This document shows, piece by piece, positions 17,974-26,319 of a stretch of 64,000 nucleotides of DNA; the first letter of the stretch is position 1, and each line of letters begins with the position of its first letter. Both the position numbers and the translations under genes were made by a program. Source of the DNA: Actinoalloteichus fjordicus. GTDB lineage: Bacteria > Actinomycetota > Actinomycetes > Mycobacteriales > Pseudonocardiaceae. Location of the stretch: NCBI RefSeq assembly GCF_001941625.1, contig NZ_CP016076.1, positions 2,108,001 to 2,172,000 of the forward strand. The letters are read 5' to 3'. Below the pieces are notes generated by a model. That model saw only the letters and a program-made list of their open reading frames with translations. It was not told the origin of the DNA and ran no database searches.

Positions 17974-18620
17974 CCTCGGCTGACACGTCGGCACGCCCAC
18001 GAACAGCGGTCCCGACACCGGCCGGGGGGATCTCGGAGCGCCCTACGCCCGGCGGAACCGGAGCGGCGGCGAGGCCGGACCTCGCGCCCGCGGACTCGAT
18101 CGTCGGGGAGGCAGCCGCCGCCGCATTCGAGGCGGTCGTCCGCACCGATGCGTTGCGACGCTGCGTGGCGATGCTGCGCGGCCGCCGCGAGACCTTCGCG
18201 GTCGCGGAGTCGCTGACCGGCGGGTTGGTCAGCGCGGTGATCACCGGGCTCGACGGTGTGAGCGAGGTGTTCCGAGGCGGCCTGGTGGTCTACGCCACAG
18301 ACCTCAAGTCGGAACTGGCCTCCGTCGATCCGGCGCTGCTCGCCGAGCACGGCGCGGTGCACCCCGACGTGGCTGCTCAGCTGGCCGACGGGGCCCGGCA
18401 GCGCTGTCGCGCGGACTGGGGAGTGGGCCTCACCGGGGTCGCGGGGCCCTCGGCGCAGGACGGCGTGGTCCCCGGGACGGTGCATGTGGCCGTGTGCGGT
18501 CCGACACGTCGGCTGGTGCGCTCGGCCCGGCTCGACGGCGACCGGGCCACGGTCCGGATCGGCGCCGCCGAGCTGGCCCTCGGCCTGCTGGCCGAGGCGA
18601 TGACGGAGGACGTCGGCTGA
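17970..18620 (+). CDS. cinA: CinA C-terminal-domain protein (nicotinamide mononucleotide amidase, PncC-like)
   Basis: A 216-residue protein with a disordered Pro/Thr-rich N terminus (about 50 residues) and one CinA C-terminal domain. Motifs are visible: FAVAESLTGGLVSAVITGLDGVS with the catalytic Ser/Thr region, FRGGLVVYATDLKSELASV, and VGLTGVAGPSAQDG. This domain hydrolyses nicotinamide mononucleotide in NAD recycling. The N-terminal molybdopterin-like COG1058 domain of full CinA is absent, so it is the short PncC form. It starts at GTG overlapping the pgsA stop, in the same operon as rimO and pgsA, before clgR. Confidence 0.88.
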   Translation: MTSADTSARPRTAVPTPAGGISERPTPGGTGAAARPDLAPADSIVGEAAAAAFEAVVRTDALRRCVAMLRGRRETFAVAESLTGGLVSAVITGLDGVSEVFRGGLVVYATDLKSELASVDPALLAEHGAVHPDVAAQLADGARQRCRADWGVGLTGVAGPSAQDGVVPGTVHVAVCGPTRRLVRSARLDGDRATVRIGAAELALGLLAEAMTEDVG

Positions 18621-18660
18621 TCGCCAGGGGGCCCACGGCCAGTTCGCCGAAGCGAACGTC

Positions 18661-18698
18661 GGGAACATCTCGGCGTGGTCACTCGTTCGCCGTGGGCG
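18661..18698 (+). promoter_or_regulatory. Sigma-E-like promoter overlapping a ClgR box, upstream of clgR
   Basis: GGGAAC (18661-18666), a 17-base spacer and CGTTC (18684-18688) fit the GGAAC-N16-19-CGTT form of actinobacterial ECF sigma-E promoters. Overlapping the -10 side, GTTCGC-CGTGG-GCG (18685-18698) fits the ClgR site GTTCGC-N5-GCG. In M. tuberculosis the clgR-pspA-pspM operon is driven by SigE and ClgR acts on its own operon. The same logic is written here, about 75 bases before the clgR start. Confidence 0.75.
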
Positions 18699-18771
18699 GA
18701 CGTGGGAGAAGAGTCGCTGACGGTGCCTGCCAGGCTCGGTACGGTGGTCTCACGGTGGAAGGAGACACAGG

Positions 18772-19206
18772 ATGGCCGTCTTGCTGCGGGAGGCTATCGG
18801 CGAGCGGCTGCGCCACGAGCGCACCGCGCAACGTCGAACGCTTCGCGAGGTGTCGCGCATTGCCCGGGTGAGCCTGGGATATCTCTCCGAGGTCGAGCGG
18901 GGGCGCAAGGAGGCCTCCAGTGAGCTCCTTGCCGCGATCTGTCACGCCCTGGAACTGGAGCTCGCCAGGCTCCTCGACGACGTGGCCACCGACATCCGGG
19001 GTGAACTGGGCTCCGAGACGGTGCCCGTCCAGGCCGGGGCGTCGACGGCTGCCGAGCGTTCGGCCGGACCCGGCACCGGGGAGATCGAGGGCGGCAGGCT
19101 GGTGCCCTCGATGATCGGCTCGGATCTTCGTGTTCAGCCCGTGCGGGGGCGTGCGCGCCTCGGCTCGACGATGCAGATCACCAATAAGGTGGTGGTGGCG
19201 GCGTGA
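18772..19206 (+). CDS. clgR: ClgR, XRE-family regulator of protease genes and envelope stress
   Basis: A 144-residue protein. The ATG has GGAAGGAG about 8 bases upstream. The N-terminal helix-turn-helix domain carries the diagnostic ClgR recognition region [25 protein letters not shown]. The rest is a short linker and a C-terminal tail ending VVVAA, the kind of end through which ClgR is itself degraded by Clp. ClgR activates clp protease genes and, in mycobacteria, the pspA genes that follow. Both a sigma-E-like promoter and a ClgR box lie upstream. Confidence 0.93.
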   Translation: MAVLLREAIGERLRHERTAQRRTLREVSRIARVSLGYLSEVERGRKEASSELLAAICHALELELARLLDDVATDIRGELGSETVPVQAGASTAAERSAGPGTGEIEGGRLVPSMIGSDLRVQPVRGRARLGSTMQITNKVVVAA

Positions 19207-19310
19207 GGCGACTTCGCCCCGGACGTCCCGCCATTCCCTAGAATCGTCCCCAGGTAGTGCGCCGGAGCACCGACGTGGCAGGCGCCGTCGGTGGAAACGG
19301 GGGAGCAGCG

Positions 19311-20054
19311 GTGTTGACGACGATCGTCGCGGTGGCGGCGCTGGTTGTGATCGCCGTCCTCGTGCTGCTCGTCGCCCATGCCAGGCGGCAGGCGGTCGCG
19401 GGCAGGCAGTCCGACGCCGAGCGCTCGACCTTGGAGAGTCCGGCCCGCCAGTGGCGTGCGCGCGGCGACAAGGCCGTGGAGCGCATCGAGCAGCTGACGC
19501 GGTCGCGTCCCGAGCTGTCCGGCGTCCGAGCCGACGCCGAGGCCGTGGCCGCCGAGCTGCGGGAGACCGAGGGCCGGGTGGCCATGCTCGACGAGGCCAT
19601 CGCCTCCGTGCCGTCGCCGGAACTGTCGGCGGGGCGGGCCAGGCTCGTCGCCTCGGCGGAGTCCGGCGCCGAGGCGGACCGCGCCGAACTGCTCGACGCC
19701 GTGCGCTCGGTGGACCAGACACTGGAGTCGGATCGACGGCGACGGGCCACCCGAGACGCGCTGCTCGCCAGGATGCACGGCACGGTGTCGGGACTGGAGG
19801 CTGCGGTGTCGGAGGTGCGCGAATGGGTCGGCGAGGCTGAGAGCGTCGTGTCCCCGAATTCGGCGGCGGAGTCGACTCGCTCCGCGTCGACCACCTCCCC
19901 TCCTGATCTCGACGCCGTGTCCAGGCCTGCGATGGCGGACCGGTCGGGGGCTTCGGTGGAGCTCGCCGAACGGTTGCAAGGCTTACGGGAGGGGCTGGTC
20001 GAGGTGCGGCGACTGCCGGATCACGGCTCCCCGCCCACTCAGGGACTGCCCTGA
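19311..20054 (+). CDS. Membrane-anchored coiled-coil protein in the psp operon, unknown function
   Basis: A 247-residue protein not recognised as a named family. The GTG at 19311 is chosen because GGGGGAG lies just upstream; a start at 19257 would add 18 residues. One N-terminal transmembrane segment (VLTTIVAVAALVVIAVLVLLVAH) is followed by a long Ala/Glu/Arg-rich helical region (about residues 40-180), probably coiled coil, then a Ser-rich stretch and a short helix. It sits between clgR and pspA, where M. tuberculosis has no gene. I infer a role in envelope stress, perhaps as a membrane partner of PspA. Confidence 0.7.
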   Translation: MLTTIVAVAALVVIAVLVLLVAHARRQAVAGRQSDAERSTLESPARQWRARGDKAVERIEQLTRSRPELSGVRADAEAVAAELRETEGRVAMLDEAIASVPSPELSAGRARLVASAESGAEADRAELLDAVRSVDQTLESDRRRRATRDALLARMHGTVSGLEAAVSEVREWVGEAESVVSPNSAAESTRSASTTSPPDLDAVSRPAMADRSGASVELAERLQGLREGLVEVRRLPDHGSPPTQGLP

Positions 20055-20111
20055 TATCTACCGGGGGCGGTGGAAGCCGTTGAGCACACCTGACACGATG
20101 TAATGGGAATC

Positions 20112-20139
20112 GGAACCGGGTCAGTGCTCGGAAGCGGTC
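20112..20139 (+). promoter_or_regulatory. Weak sigma-E-like promoter before pspA
   Basis: GGAAC (20112-20116), an 18-base spacer and CGGTC (20135-20139) partly fit an ECF sigma-E promoter, about 40 bases before the pspA start. The -10 part is one base off CGTTC. It could give PspA its own stress-induced transcript. Weak evidence. Confidence 0.3.
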
Positions 20140-20179
20140 AAGGTGATGTCCGAGTGGTTAGAGAAGGCAGGCGGAGGAG

Positions 20180-20998
20180 ATGGCCAACCCGTTCGTGAAA
20201 GCTTGGAAGTACCTGATGGCGGCGTTCTCGTCGAAGATCGACGAGCATGCCGACCCCAAGGTGCAGATCCAGCAGGCCATCGAGGAGGCACAGCGGCAGC
20301 ACCAGGCTTTGTCCCAGCAGGCCGCAGCCGTCATCGGTAATCAGCGCCAGTTGGAGATGAAGCTCAATCGGCGTCTGGGCGACGTCGAGAAGCTTCAGGC
20401 CTCGGCGCGGCAGGCGCTGGTCATGGCGGAGGACGCCATGGTCAAGGGGGACGCGGAGAAGGCGACACAGTACGAGAACAGCGCGCAGGCCTTCGCGGCT
20501 CAGCTCGTCAGCGCGGAGCAGGAGATCGAGGACCTCAAGAGCCTCCACGACTCGGCGATCCAGGCCGCGGGCGAGGCCAAGCAGGCCGTCGAGCGCAACT
20601 CGATGCAGCTCCAGCAGAAGATCGCCGAGCGCACCAAGCTGCTCAGCCAGCTTGAGCAGGCGAAGATGCAGGAGCAGGTCTCCAGCTCGTTGCAGAGCAT
20701 GAGCGAGCTGGCCGCGCCCAAGAACACCCCGAGCCTCGACGAGGTGCGGGACAAGATCGAGAAGCGCTACGCGACGGCCATGGGGCAGACGGAGCTGGCG
20801 AAGAACTCGGTGCAGGGCCGGATGCTGGAGGTTCAGCAGTCGACCATGGACATGGCCGGTTCCTCGCGTCTGGAGCAGATCCGCGCCTCGATGCGGGGCG
20901 GCGGCGCTGCGGGCGAGGTGACCAGCGGACAGGCTGCTCCCACGCCTGCGACGCAGGCCGTCCAGCAGCCGGGTCAGCAGCAGCCGGGCCAGGCCTGA
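20180..20998 (+). CDS. pspA: PspA/IM30 family phage shock protein
   Basis: A 272-residue protein of the PspA/Vipp1 (ESCRT-III-like) family. GGAGGAG is close upstream of the ATG. It is almost fully helical: N-terminal amphipathic helix [21 protein letters not shown], then long coiled coils ([40 protein letters not shown]), ending in a Gln/Pro/Ala-rich tail. PspA coats damaged membranes and, in mycobacteria, is regulated by ClgR and partnered by PspM. The order clgR, extra gene, pspA, pspM supports the assignment. Confidence 0.95.
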   Translation: MANPFVKAWKYLMAAFSSKIDEHADPKVQIQQAIEEAQRQHQALSQQAAAVIGNQRQLEMKLNRRLGDVEKLQASARQALVMAEDAMVKGDAEKATQYENSAQAFAAQLVSAEQEIEDLKSLHDSAIQAAGEAKQAVERNSMQLQQKIAERTKLLSQLEQAKMQEQVSSSLQSMSELAAPKNTPSLDEVRDKIEKRYATAMGQTELAKNSVQGRMLEVQQSTMDMAGSSRLEQIRASMRGGGAAGEVTSGQAAPTPATQAVQQPGQQQPGQA

Positions 20999-21011
20999 GT
21001 CACCGACGACG

Positions 21012-21797
21012 ATGGCCATCGACAAGCGTGACTGGGCCAGGCACGCGTCCTCGGTCGGCCGGCTCGGTATCGAGCTGGCCGACGAGGTGCGTCGGGGCGT
21101 CTCCACCTGGCGTGATCCACGGGCCAAGGCGGAGCGACGCCGGAAGCGCGCGAAGCGTGGCCTGGGGTTTCGCGTCGGGCTGGCCGCGCTTGCCGGGGCC
21201 GGGGCGTTTCTGATCGGAAGCGATCCGGGGATCGAGTTCGGCGAGGTGGTGCTGGGCGGTGTCGCCGTCGCGGCCTCTGCCTCGTCGGTCTCCTCCGCCA
21301 TCCGCGTCAATCGGCTGTATCGGACGCCGCTGCCTGCGGCCGCCGCACCGCCGCCGGAGCTGCCGCCGGTCTCCTCGGCGGCTCGGGCGCCGATTCAGCG
21401 GCTCACCGCAGCGGAGGAGAGTCTTCGCGAACTGCTGGACCGGCTGAGCGATCCCGCATCGGGCGTTCCGCTGGACTCGGTGGTGCAGACCCGCCTGACC
21501 GCCGCCGACGCGGCCTCGGCCGTGCGGGACGGCGCGGAGCGCCTGCAGGTGGTGGAACGGGCCGCTGAGGCGGCCCCGCCCGCTGAGCGGGCGGGGCTCG
21601 CGCCGGAGATCCGGCGGCTGGCCGAGCAGCTTGACGAGAGCGTCGACGGCTACGGCAGGCTCGTGGCGGCCGCAGGGCGGGCCGTGGCGGCCTCGGCCTC
21701 GGCTGCCGAGCCGCAGGCCGCGCTCACCGACGCCTCCGACCGGCTGGCGGGACTGGCGGCCGCGCTGCGCGAGCTGTCGCGTGGACCGGGGCTGTGA
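21012..21797 (+). CDS. pspM: Phage shock envelope stress protein PspM
   Basis: A 261-residue membrane protein 13 bases after pspA. The start MAIDKRDWARHASSVGRLG and the basic WRDPRAKAERRRKRAKRG segment are followed by two hydrophobic segments (about residues 55-100, GLAALAGAGAFLIGSDPG and VVLGGVAVAASAS). A long helical cytoplasmic region carries RLTAAEESLRELLDRL. This matches the position and layout of Rv2743c (PspM), which holds PspA at the membrane in M. tuberculosis. The assignment rests on synteny plus topology. Confidence 0.85.
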   Translation: MAIDKRDWARHASSVGRLGIELADEVRRGVSTWRDPRAKAERRRKRAKRGLGFRVGLAALAGAGAFLIGSDPGIEFGEVVLGGVAVAASASSVSSAIRVNRLYRTPLPAAAAPPPELPPVSSAARAPIQRLTAAEESLRELLDRLSDPASGVPLDSVVQTRLTAADAASAVRDGAERLQVVERAAEAAPPAERAGLAPEIRRLAEQLDESVDGYGRLVAAAGRAVAASASAAEPQAALTDASDRLAGLAAALRELSRGPGL

Positions 21798-22304
21798 GAC
21801 GAAGCCGGGGCGTGACGAGCCAGGGGCTGTGACGAACCCAGGGCCGTGACGAGCCTGGCCGGAACCGTGCCAGCCCCCGGCTCGTGCCCCGGAGCGGGTG
21901 GAGCGTGCCCGGTGACGCGGACTGTGCGGAAGCGGGGCCGGCGGATTTTCCGAAGCGACGGTCGCGACCCGTGTCGAGGGCCGGACCGGCCGGGTTCGCG
22001 GGACGATCCGTGTCGACGGACCCGACTGCATAGGCGAAAAGCGACGGCGATCCGGTGACTGATCGGCACCGGCGCCGACCCGGTCACGCTCGGGTGGTTC
22101 GCTCCGGGCGGGCAGCGTGTTCTCGCGGCGGAGCCGTGGGATCCGGACACACTGCCTGTTACTTTCCGTAACATATTTTCGGCATTCTGGCCGAAAAAGC
22201 CTGCTTTCTTCGTACATCCGAGTGATATCGGATAGTTATCTGCCGTTGTTGGCTACAACCCGTGGCAGGATCGCCCACTACAGCACCTGTCGGGGGTGAG
22301 GTAG
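21798..22304. other. Intergenic region before the permease gene, with short repeats and hairpins
   Basis: No gene is seen. At 21791-21860 four imperfect about 17-bp tandem units share GTGACGA[AG]CC. The right end (22140-22270) is unusually AT-rich for this genome. It carries GTTAC-TTTCC-GTAAC (22158-22172) and the hairpin TTTTCGGC-ATTCTG-GCCGAAAA (22176-22197). It probably contains the permease promoter and a regulator site or attenuator. Confidence 0.5.
22176..22197. promoter_or_regulatory. AT-rich hairpin upstream of the nucleobase permease
   Basis: TTTTCGGC (22176-22183) and GCCGAAAA (22190-22197) form an 8-bp perfect inverted repeat ending in A and T runs. The GTTAC/GTAAC repeat lies just upstream. 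Either a factor-independent terminator or an operator would look like this. It is about 110 bases before the permease start. Confidence 0.4.
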
Positions 22305-23573
22305 TTGGCGCTGTGGGCTGTCCGCGGCGGCGGTCGCTCGGTACGAGACGGGGTCGCCGTCGCGGCCGATGAGCGGCTCAGCTGGCCGGTGACGATCGGT
22401 TTCGGGTTACAACATGTCTTCGCGATGTTCGGCGCCACGGTGTTGGTGCCGCTACAGACCGGGTTCCCCGTCACCACCACGTTTCTGTTCTCCGGGCTCG
22501 GCACGCTCCTGTTCCTGCTCGTCACCCGGAATCGGGTGCCCAGCTATCTCGGCTCGTCCTTCGCGTTCGTCGCGCCGTTGAGCGCCGCGCAGGCCGACGG
22601 CGCCGGGCCGGCCGTACTGCTCGGCGGTGTGCTGGTCGCCGGGCTGCTCCTGGTCATGGTGGGCATCGCGGTGAAGGCGCTGGGCGCCAGGCTGCTGGAC
22701 TCGCTGATGCCTCCGGTGGTCACCGGTGCCGTCGTGATCCTGATCGGCTTCACGCTGGCGCCGATGGCCGCCGAGGACGTCGGCGCCCAGCCTGCCGTCG
22801 CGCTGATCACCCTGCTGAGCATCATCGGCATCGCGATTCTGGGCCGTGGGCTGCCTGCGCGGCTGTCCGTGCTGCTCGGGGTCCTCGTCGGCTGGGCGGT
22901 GGCCCTGGTGGTCGACGGTGTCGACCGGGAGGCCGTCGTCCGCCTCGTCGAGGCGCCCTGGATCGGCCTTCCCGAACTGACCTCGCCGATGGTGTCGCCC
23001 TCGACGACGCTGCTCGTGCTGCCGGTGATCCTGGTCGTGGTCGCCGAGACCGTCGGCCACGTCAAGGCCGTCGCGGCCGTCACCGGTCGAGACCTGGACG
23101 GCAGTGTCGGGGACGCGCTGATCGGCAACGGGCTGGCCACCGCCATGGCAGGCGCGGGCGGTGGATCCGCGACGACGACCTACGCCGAGAACATCGGCGT
23201 CATGGCGGTGACGAAGGTCTACTCCACGGCGGCGTACGTGATCGCCGCCCTGATCGCCGTCCTGTTGTCGCTGTCGCCCAAGTTCGGCGCCTTGATCCTG
23301 ACGATGCCGCTCGGGGTCCTCGGCGGCGCGACGATGGTCCTCTTCGGTCTGATCGGACTGGTGGGCGTTCGGATCTGGGTGGACAACCGAGTGGACCTCG
23401 GCGACCCGGTGAATCTGCTCGTCGCCGCCGCGGCGCTGATGGCGGGCATCGGTGATCTCACCTTCGTGATCGGCGGCGTCGAGCTGGGCGGCGTCGTGTG
23501 GGGCTCGCTGCTCGTCGTGGTGCTCTACCCGCTGCTGAGCAGGTTGTCGAGACGACTGGGGCGGGGTGGCTGA
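22305..23573 (+). CDS. Uracil/xanthine permease (NCS2, UraA-like)
   Basis: A 422-residue nucleobase:cation symporter-2 protein with about 12-14 hydrophobic segments. The family signature is visible: FGLQHVFAMFGATVLVPL at the start, VLPVILVVVAETVGHVKA in the core, and GGGSATTTYAENIGVMAVTKVYS, which is typical of UraA-type uracil carriers. I use the TTG at 22305, after GGGGGTGAGG; a later start is possible because the first 25 residues are not conserved. Uracil is the likeliest substrate, and xanthine cannot be excluded. It stands alone, with an AT-rich upstream region that may be regulated. Confidence 0.9.
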   Translation: MALWAVRGGGRSVRDGVAVAADERLSWPVTIGFGLQHVFAMFGATVLVPLQTGFPVTTTFLFSGLGTLLFLLVTRNRVPSYLGSSFAFVAPLSAAQADGAGPAVLLGGVLVAGLLLVMVGIAVKALGARLLDSLMPPVVTGAVVILIGFTLAPMAAEDVGAQPAVALITLLSIIGIAILGRGLPARLSVLLGVLVGWAVALVVDGVDREAVVRLVEAPWIGLPELTSPMVSPSTTLLVLPVILVVVAETVGHVKAVAAVTGRDLDGSVGDALIGNGLATAMAGAGGGSATTTYAENIGVMAVTKVYSTAAYVIAALIAVLLSLSPKFGALILTMPLGVLGGATMVLFGLIGLVGVRIWVDNRVDLGDPVNLLVAAAALMAGIGDLTFVIGGVELGGVVWGSLLVVVLYPLLSRLSRRLGRGG

Positions 23574-23890
23574 GCGCGCCGGAGGGTGCCCGCACGCTCG
23601 TCGCCTCCTCGGCCGTTCCGGTGCACGGGGCGGCTTCAGATGTCTGCCCGTCGCCAGGACGGCAGGCGCGGCATCGGACCGGCGGTCACCACTCCGTCAG
23701 AAAGACGCCCCAAGACCTGGCGATGTCGACGTCGTCTCGTCCGCCGGGAGAACCGGGCCCTTGTCAGGCCGAGACCCGAAGCGCGCGCTCGGGCCTGCGG
23801 CGGCGGTAGCGTGCCGACGGCCTGCGTGGCAGACACCCGGTGAGCCGCACCGTCGGCGAGGACACGTCCCCCGTGCCCGGAGGTCGAGAC
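23574..23890. other. Convergent intergenic region, no gene seen
   Basis: The 317 bases between the plus-strand permease stop and the minus-strand parA stop hold no supported gene and no clear long hairpin. Confidence 0.35.
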
Positions 23891-24724
23891 TCAGCCCGCC
23901 TCCGAGTCCTCCTCGGCACGCGCCCGGGTCCGGCGGCCCCGACCTGCCCGCAGGACCCTGGCCAGCAGCAGATTGAAGGCCAGGGAGACCTCACGGGCGC
24001 CGGGAGTGCCCCACTGATGGATCGGCATGCACGCGCCCTGCGCCTGCTGCACGGCGAGCCGATCCGGCAGCACGACCGGCATCACCAGCGGGCCGAAGAT
24101 CTCCCGCAGCTCGTTGATCCGGAACTGGTGTTCGTGCGAACGCGGCCGGACGCGATTGACCACGACGCCCAGCGGCTGGAGCTCGGGATTGTTCTCGTCA
24201 CGCTCGGTCTGCACGGCCTCGAAGGCACGCTGCACGCCGGAGACCGCGAACATCGTCGGCTCGGCGACCAGCAGCGCGCGATGCGCGGCGACCAGTGCGG
24301 ATCGGGTCAGCCTGCCCAGCGAAGGGGGACAGTCGAGTAAGACGAGCTGGAAAGGCCGTTCCTGGGCGATGTTCAGCTCGTTGACGGCACCGAGGACCCG
24401 CGACAGGGTCGACAGTCGTTTCAGGCTGGGGTCGGGCGTGTTGTGCAGCTCGGCGTCCTCGGAGCCGACGAGCACATGGACGTCCTCACCCCAGCCGCTG
24501 GGCACGACGGCCGAGGCCAGCACGGAGGGACTCGGTTCGGCCAGGACGTCGGCGAGGTCCGCCTCGGCGTCCTCGGGTTCCAGCGCCGACGTCGCATTGC
24601 ACTGCGGGTCGAGGTCGACGACCAGGGTGCGCAAGCCGCGTCGCATGGCTGCCGAAGCCAGTCCCAGCGCGACGGTCGTCTTGCCCACACCACCTTTCAG
24701 GCTGAGGACTGCCACGGTATGCAC
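23891..24724 (-). CDS. ParA/MinD-like ATPase
   Basis: A 277-residue ParA-family ATPase. The deviant Walker A is visible at once, AVLSLKGGVGKTTVALGLA, with VVDLDPQCNATSAL (Walker A prime) and LVLLDCPPSLGRLT (Walker B). No ParB or parS-like partner is adjacent, so it is an orphan and not the chromosome-partitioning parA near oriC. Such orphans position membrane or chemosensory complexes or act in growth, but the partner here is unknown. A short Arg/Glu-rich tail ends the protein. It is divergent from the methyltransferase gene. Confidence 0.9.
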   Translation of the reverse strand: MHTVAVLSLKGGVGKTTVALGLASAAMRRGLRTLVVDLDPQCNATSALEPEDAEADLADVLAEPSPSVLASAVVPSGWGEDVHVLVGSEDAELHNTPDPSLKRLSTLSRVLGAVNELNIAQERPFQLVLLDCPPSLGRLTRSALVAAHRALLVAEPTMFAVSGVQRAFEAVQTERDENNPELQPLGVVVNRVRPRSHEHQFRINELREIFGPLVMPVVLPDRLAVQQAQGACMPIHQWGTPGAREVSLAFNLLLARVLRAGRGRRTRARAEEDSEAG

Positions 24725-24854
24725 GGGTGCAGCCTACGGGCAGTGGCCAGTGGGCCGGCCAGTGCGCGGGTGCTCTTCGATCTCCGGACGGCCGCTGCCG
24801 CGCGGGGTCGCGTCCACGCCGAGGTGCGCACGCAGGGCCGTTAGGCTCTGCGCC

Positions 24855-25646
24855 ATGCGTTCCGAGGCCGTCCACCGCGTTCTGATCGCCGAACTCGCCG
24901 CCGCGCGAGCCCGGCAGGCGGGCCGTGCTCCGCGCGCCCCTCGTGTCCTGGACGTCGGCGGCGGCACCGGAGTGTGGGCGGTGCCCATCGCGGCGTCCGG
25001 CTGCGCCGTCACGGTGATCGACTCCAGCCCGGACGCCTTGGCGACGCTGCGCCGCCGAGCCGCCGACGCGGGCGTCGCCGAGCGCGTGCTCGGCGTGCAG
25101 GGCGACATCGAGACGCTCGGCGACCTCGTCCCGTCGGCCGACGTCGACCTCGTGCTCGGCCACGACGTGCTGGAGTTCGTCGAAGACCCGGCCGCGGCCC
25201 TTCGGTCGCTCGCGGCCGTGCTCGTGCCCGGTGGAGCGGTCTCGGTCCTGGTGTCCAACCGCTATGCGGCCGTGATCCATCGCACGCTCGCGGGCAGGCT
25301 GGACGAGGCGCGGGAGTTGTTGACCGACCCGGCGGGGCGGCTGGGCTCTCGGGACGGGACCCACAACCGGGACCCGCTGCTGCGGCGTTTCGACGCCGCA
25401 GGACTGTCGGCCCTGCTGAGCGAGGCGGGGCTGGCCGTCGAGACGGTGCAGGGCGACGGGGTGCTGTCCGACCTGGTTCCGGGCACCGTCCTGCAGACCT
25501 CCCTCGCGACGGGGGAGACGCTGACCGAGCTGGAGCGGGCGGCCGTCGGACACCCCGCACTGCTCGCGACGGCGACCAGGCTGCACGCGCTCGGCCGACG
25601 AGACGAGGGCACCGTCGAATCCAGAGTCGAGTCGATCACACCCTGA
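24855..25646 (+). CDS. SAM-dependent methyltransferase (class I)
   Basis: A 263-residue protein. Motif I is clear (RVLDVGGGTGVWAVPIAA), followed by the acidic end of strand 2 (VTVIDSSPDALATL), DIETL, and DLVLGHDVLEFVEDP with ALRSLAAVLVPGGAVSVLV. These mark a methyltransferase_11-like Rossmann fold. The C-terminal part (FDAAGLSALLSEAGLAVETVQG) is typical of small-molecule or RNA methylases with a CmoA/UbiG-like core, but the substrate cannot be told. The ATG at 24855 begins close to the domain. It is divergent from the ParA gene. Confidence 0.85.
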   Translation: MRSEAVHRVLIAELAAARARQAGRAPRAPRVLDVGGGTGVWAVPIAASGCAVTVIDSSPDALATLRRRAADAGVAERVLGVQGDIETLGDLVPSADVDLVLGHDVLEFVEDPAAALRSLAAVLVPGGAVSVLVSNRYAAVIHRTLAGRLDEARELLTDPAGRLGSRDGTHNRDPLLRRFDAAGLSALLSEAGLAVETVQGDGVLSDLVPGTVLQTSLATGETLTELERAAVGHPALLATATRLHALGRRDEGTVESRVESITP

Positions 25647-25862
25647 GAACGGGAAATGCCTGCTCACCCCGGTTCAAACCTCGAACTTCGCTCGATCCGG
25701 GCCGAGTTCGTGGCATATGAAAACGCTCGGGTGCCCAGACCGGGTAGTCGAGGCGTGCTGTGCCTCGTATCCTTAGGGATGACACCCCACGTGAGGTGTC
25801 CACCGGGGTCTAAGGCCACGAGACCATCCGGTGCCCGCGACCCCAGTGCCGGAGGAGGAGCA

Positions 25863-26276
25863 ATGCCACTCTCCGAGCACGAGCAGCGACTGCTCGACCA
25901 GATCGAGCGCGCGCTCTATGCCGAGGACCCGAAGTTCGCCTCCAGCGTGCGTGGAGCACGACTGCGCAAGCCCGCCAGGCGTCGCCGCCTGCAAGGCATC
26001 GCGCTGCTGGTGGTCGGTCTCGTCATGCTGGTGCTGGGGGTGGTCCTGCCGGTGCGTGTGGCGGACATCCCGATCATCAGCGTGCTCGGCTTTCTGCTCA
26101 TGTTCGGTGGTGTCGCCCTGATGCTGATGGCTCTCCGTTCCACACCGGCGGAGGGCGAGGAGTCTCAGGGCGAGACTGCGGAAGAGAGTGCGGCACCGCC
26201 GTCGCGCCGTCCGAGGAGCTCCTTCTCGCAACGTATGGAGGAGCGATTCCGCAGGCGCATGGACGGTGATCGCTGA
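25863..26276 (+). CDS. DUF3040 membrane protein
   Basis: A 137-residue protein. GGAGGAG lies 4-5 bases before the ATG. The start MPLSEHEQRLLDQIERALYAEDPKFASSVR is the DUF3040 signature. Two transmembrane segments follow (GIALLVVGLVMLVLGVVLP and SVLGFLLMFGGVALMLMAL), then a charged cytoplasmic tail ending in an Arg-rich helix. Function is unknown. In mycobacteria a DUF3040 gene (Rv2169c) lies near mraZ, and here it also lies upstream of the dcw cluster. Confidence 0.92.
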   Translation: MPLSEHEQRLLDQIERALYAEDPKFASSVRGARLRKPARRRRLQGIALLVVGLVMLVLGVVLPVRVADIPIISVLGFLLMFGGVALMLMALRSTPAEGEESQGETAEESAAPPSRRPRSSFSQRMEERFRRRMDGDR

Positions 26277-26287
26277 TCACGCGTTCC

Positions 26288-26319
26288 GATCACCGTCCCT
26301 CCCGGTGAGGGCGGTGATC
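26288..26319 (+). terminator. Hairpin terminator after DUF3040 gene
   Basis: GATCACC (26288-26294) pairs with GGTGATC (26313-26319), and inside it CCCTC (26297-26301) pairs with GAGGG (26307-26311), giving a long interrupted stem 11 bases after the stop. No T-run follows. Confidence 0.6.

Noticed and set aside
20145-20180. tRNA-Ser/Leu-like string GTCCGAGTGGTTAGAGAAGGC before pspA
   Set aside because: It resembles a D-arm only; there is no room for anticodon and T arms before the pspA start and no acceptor stem partner.
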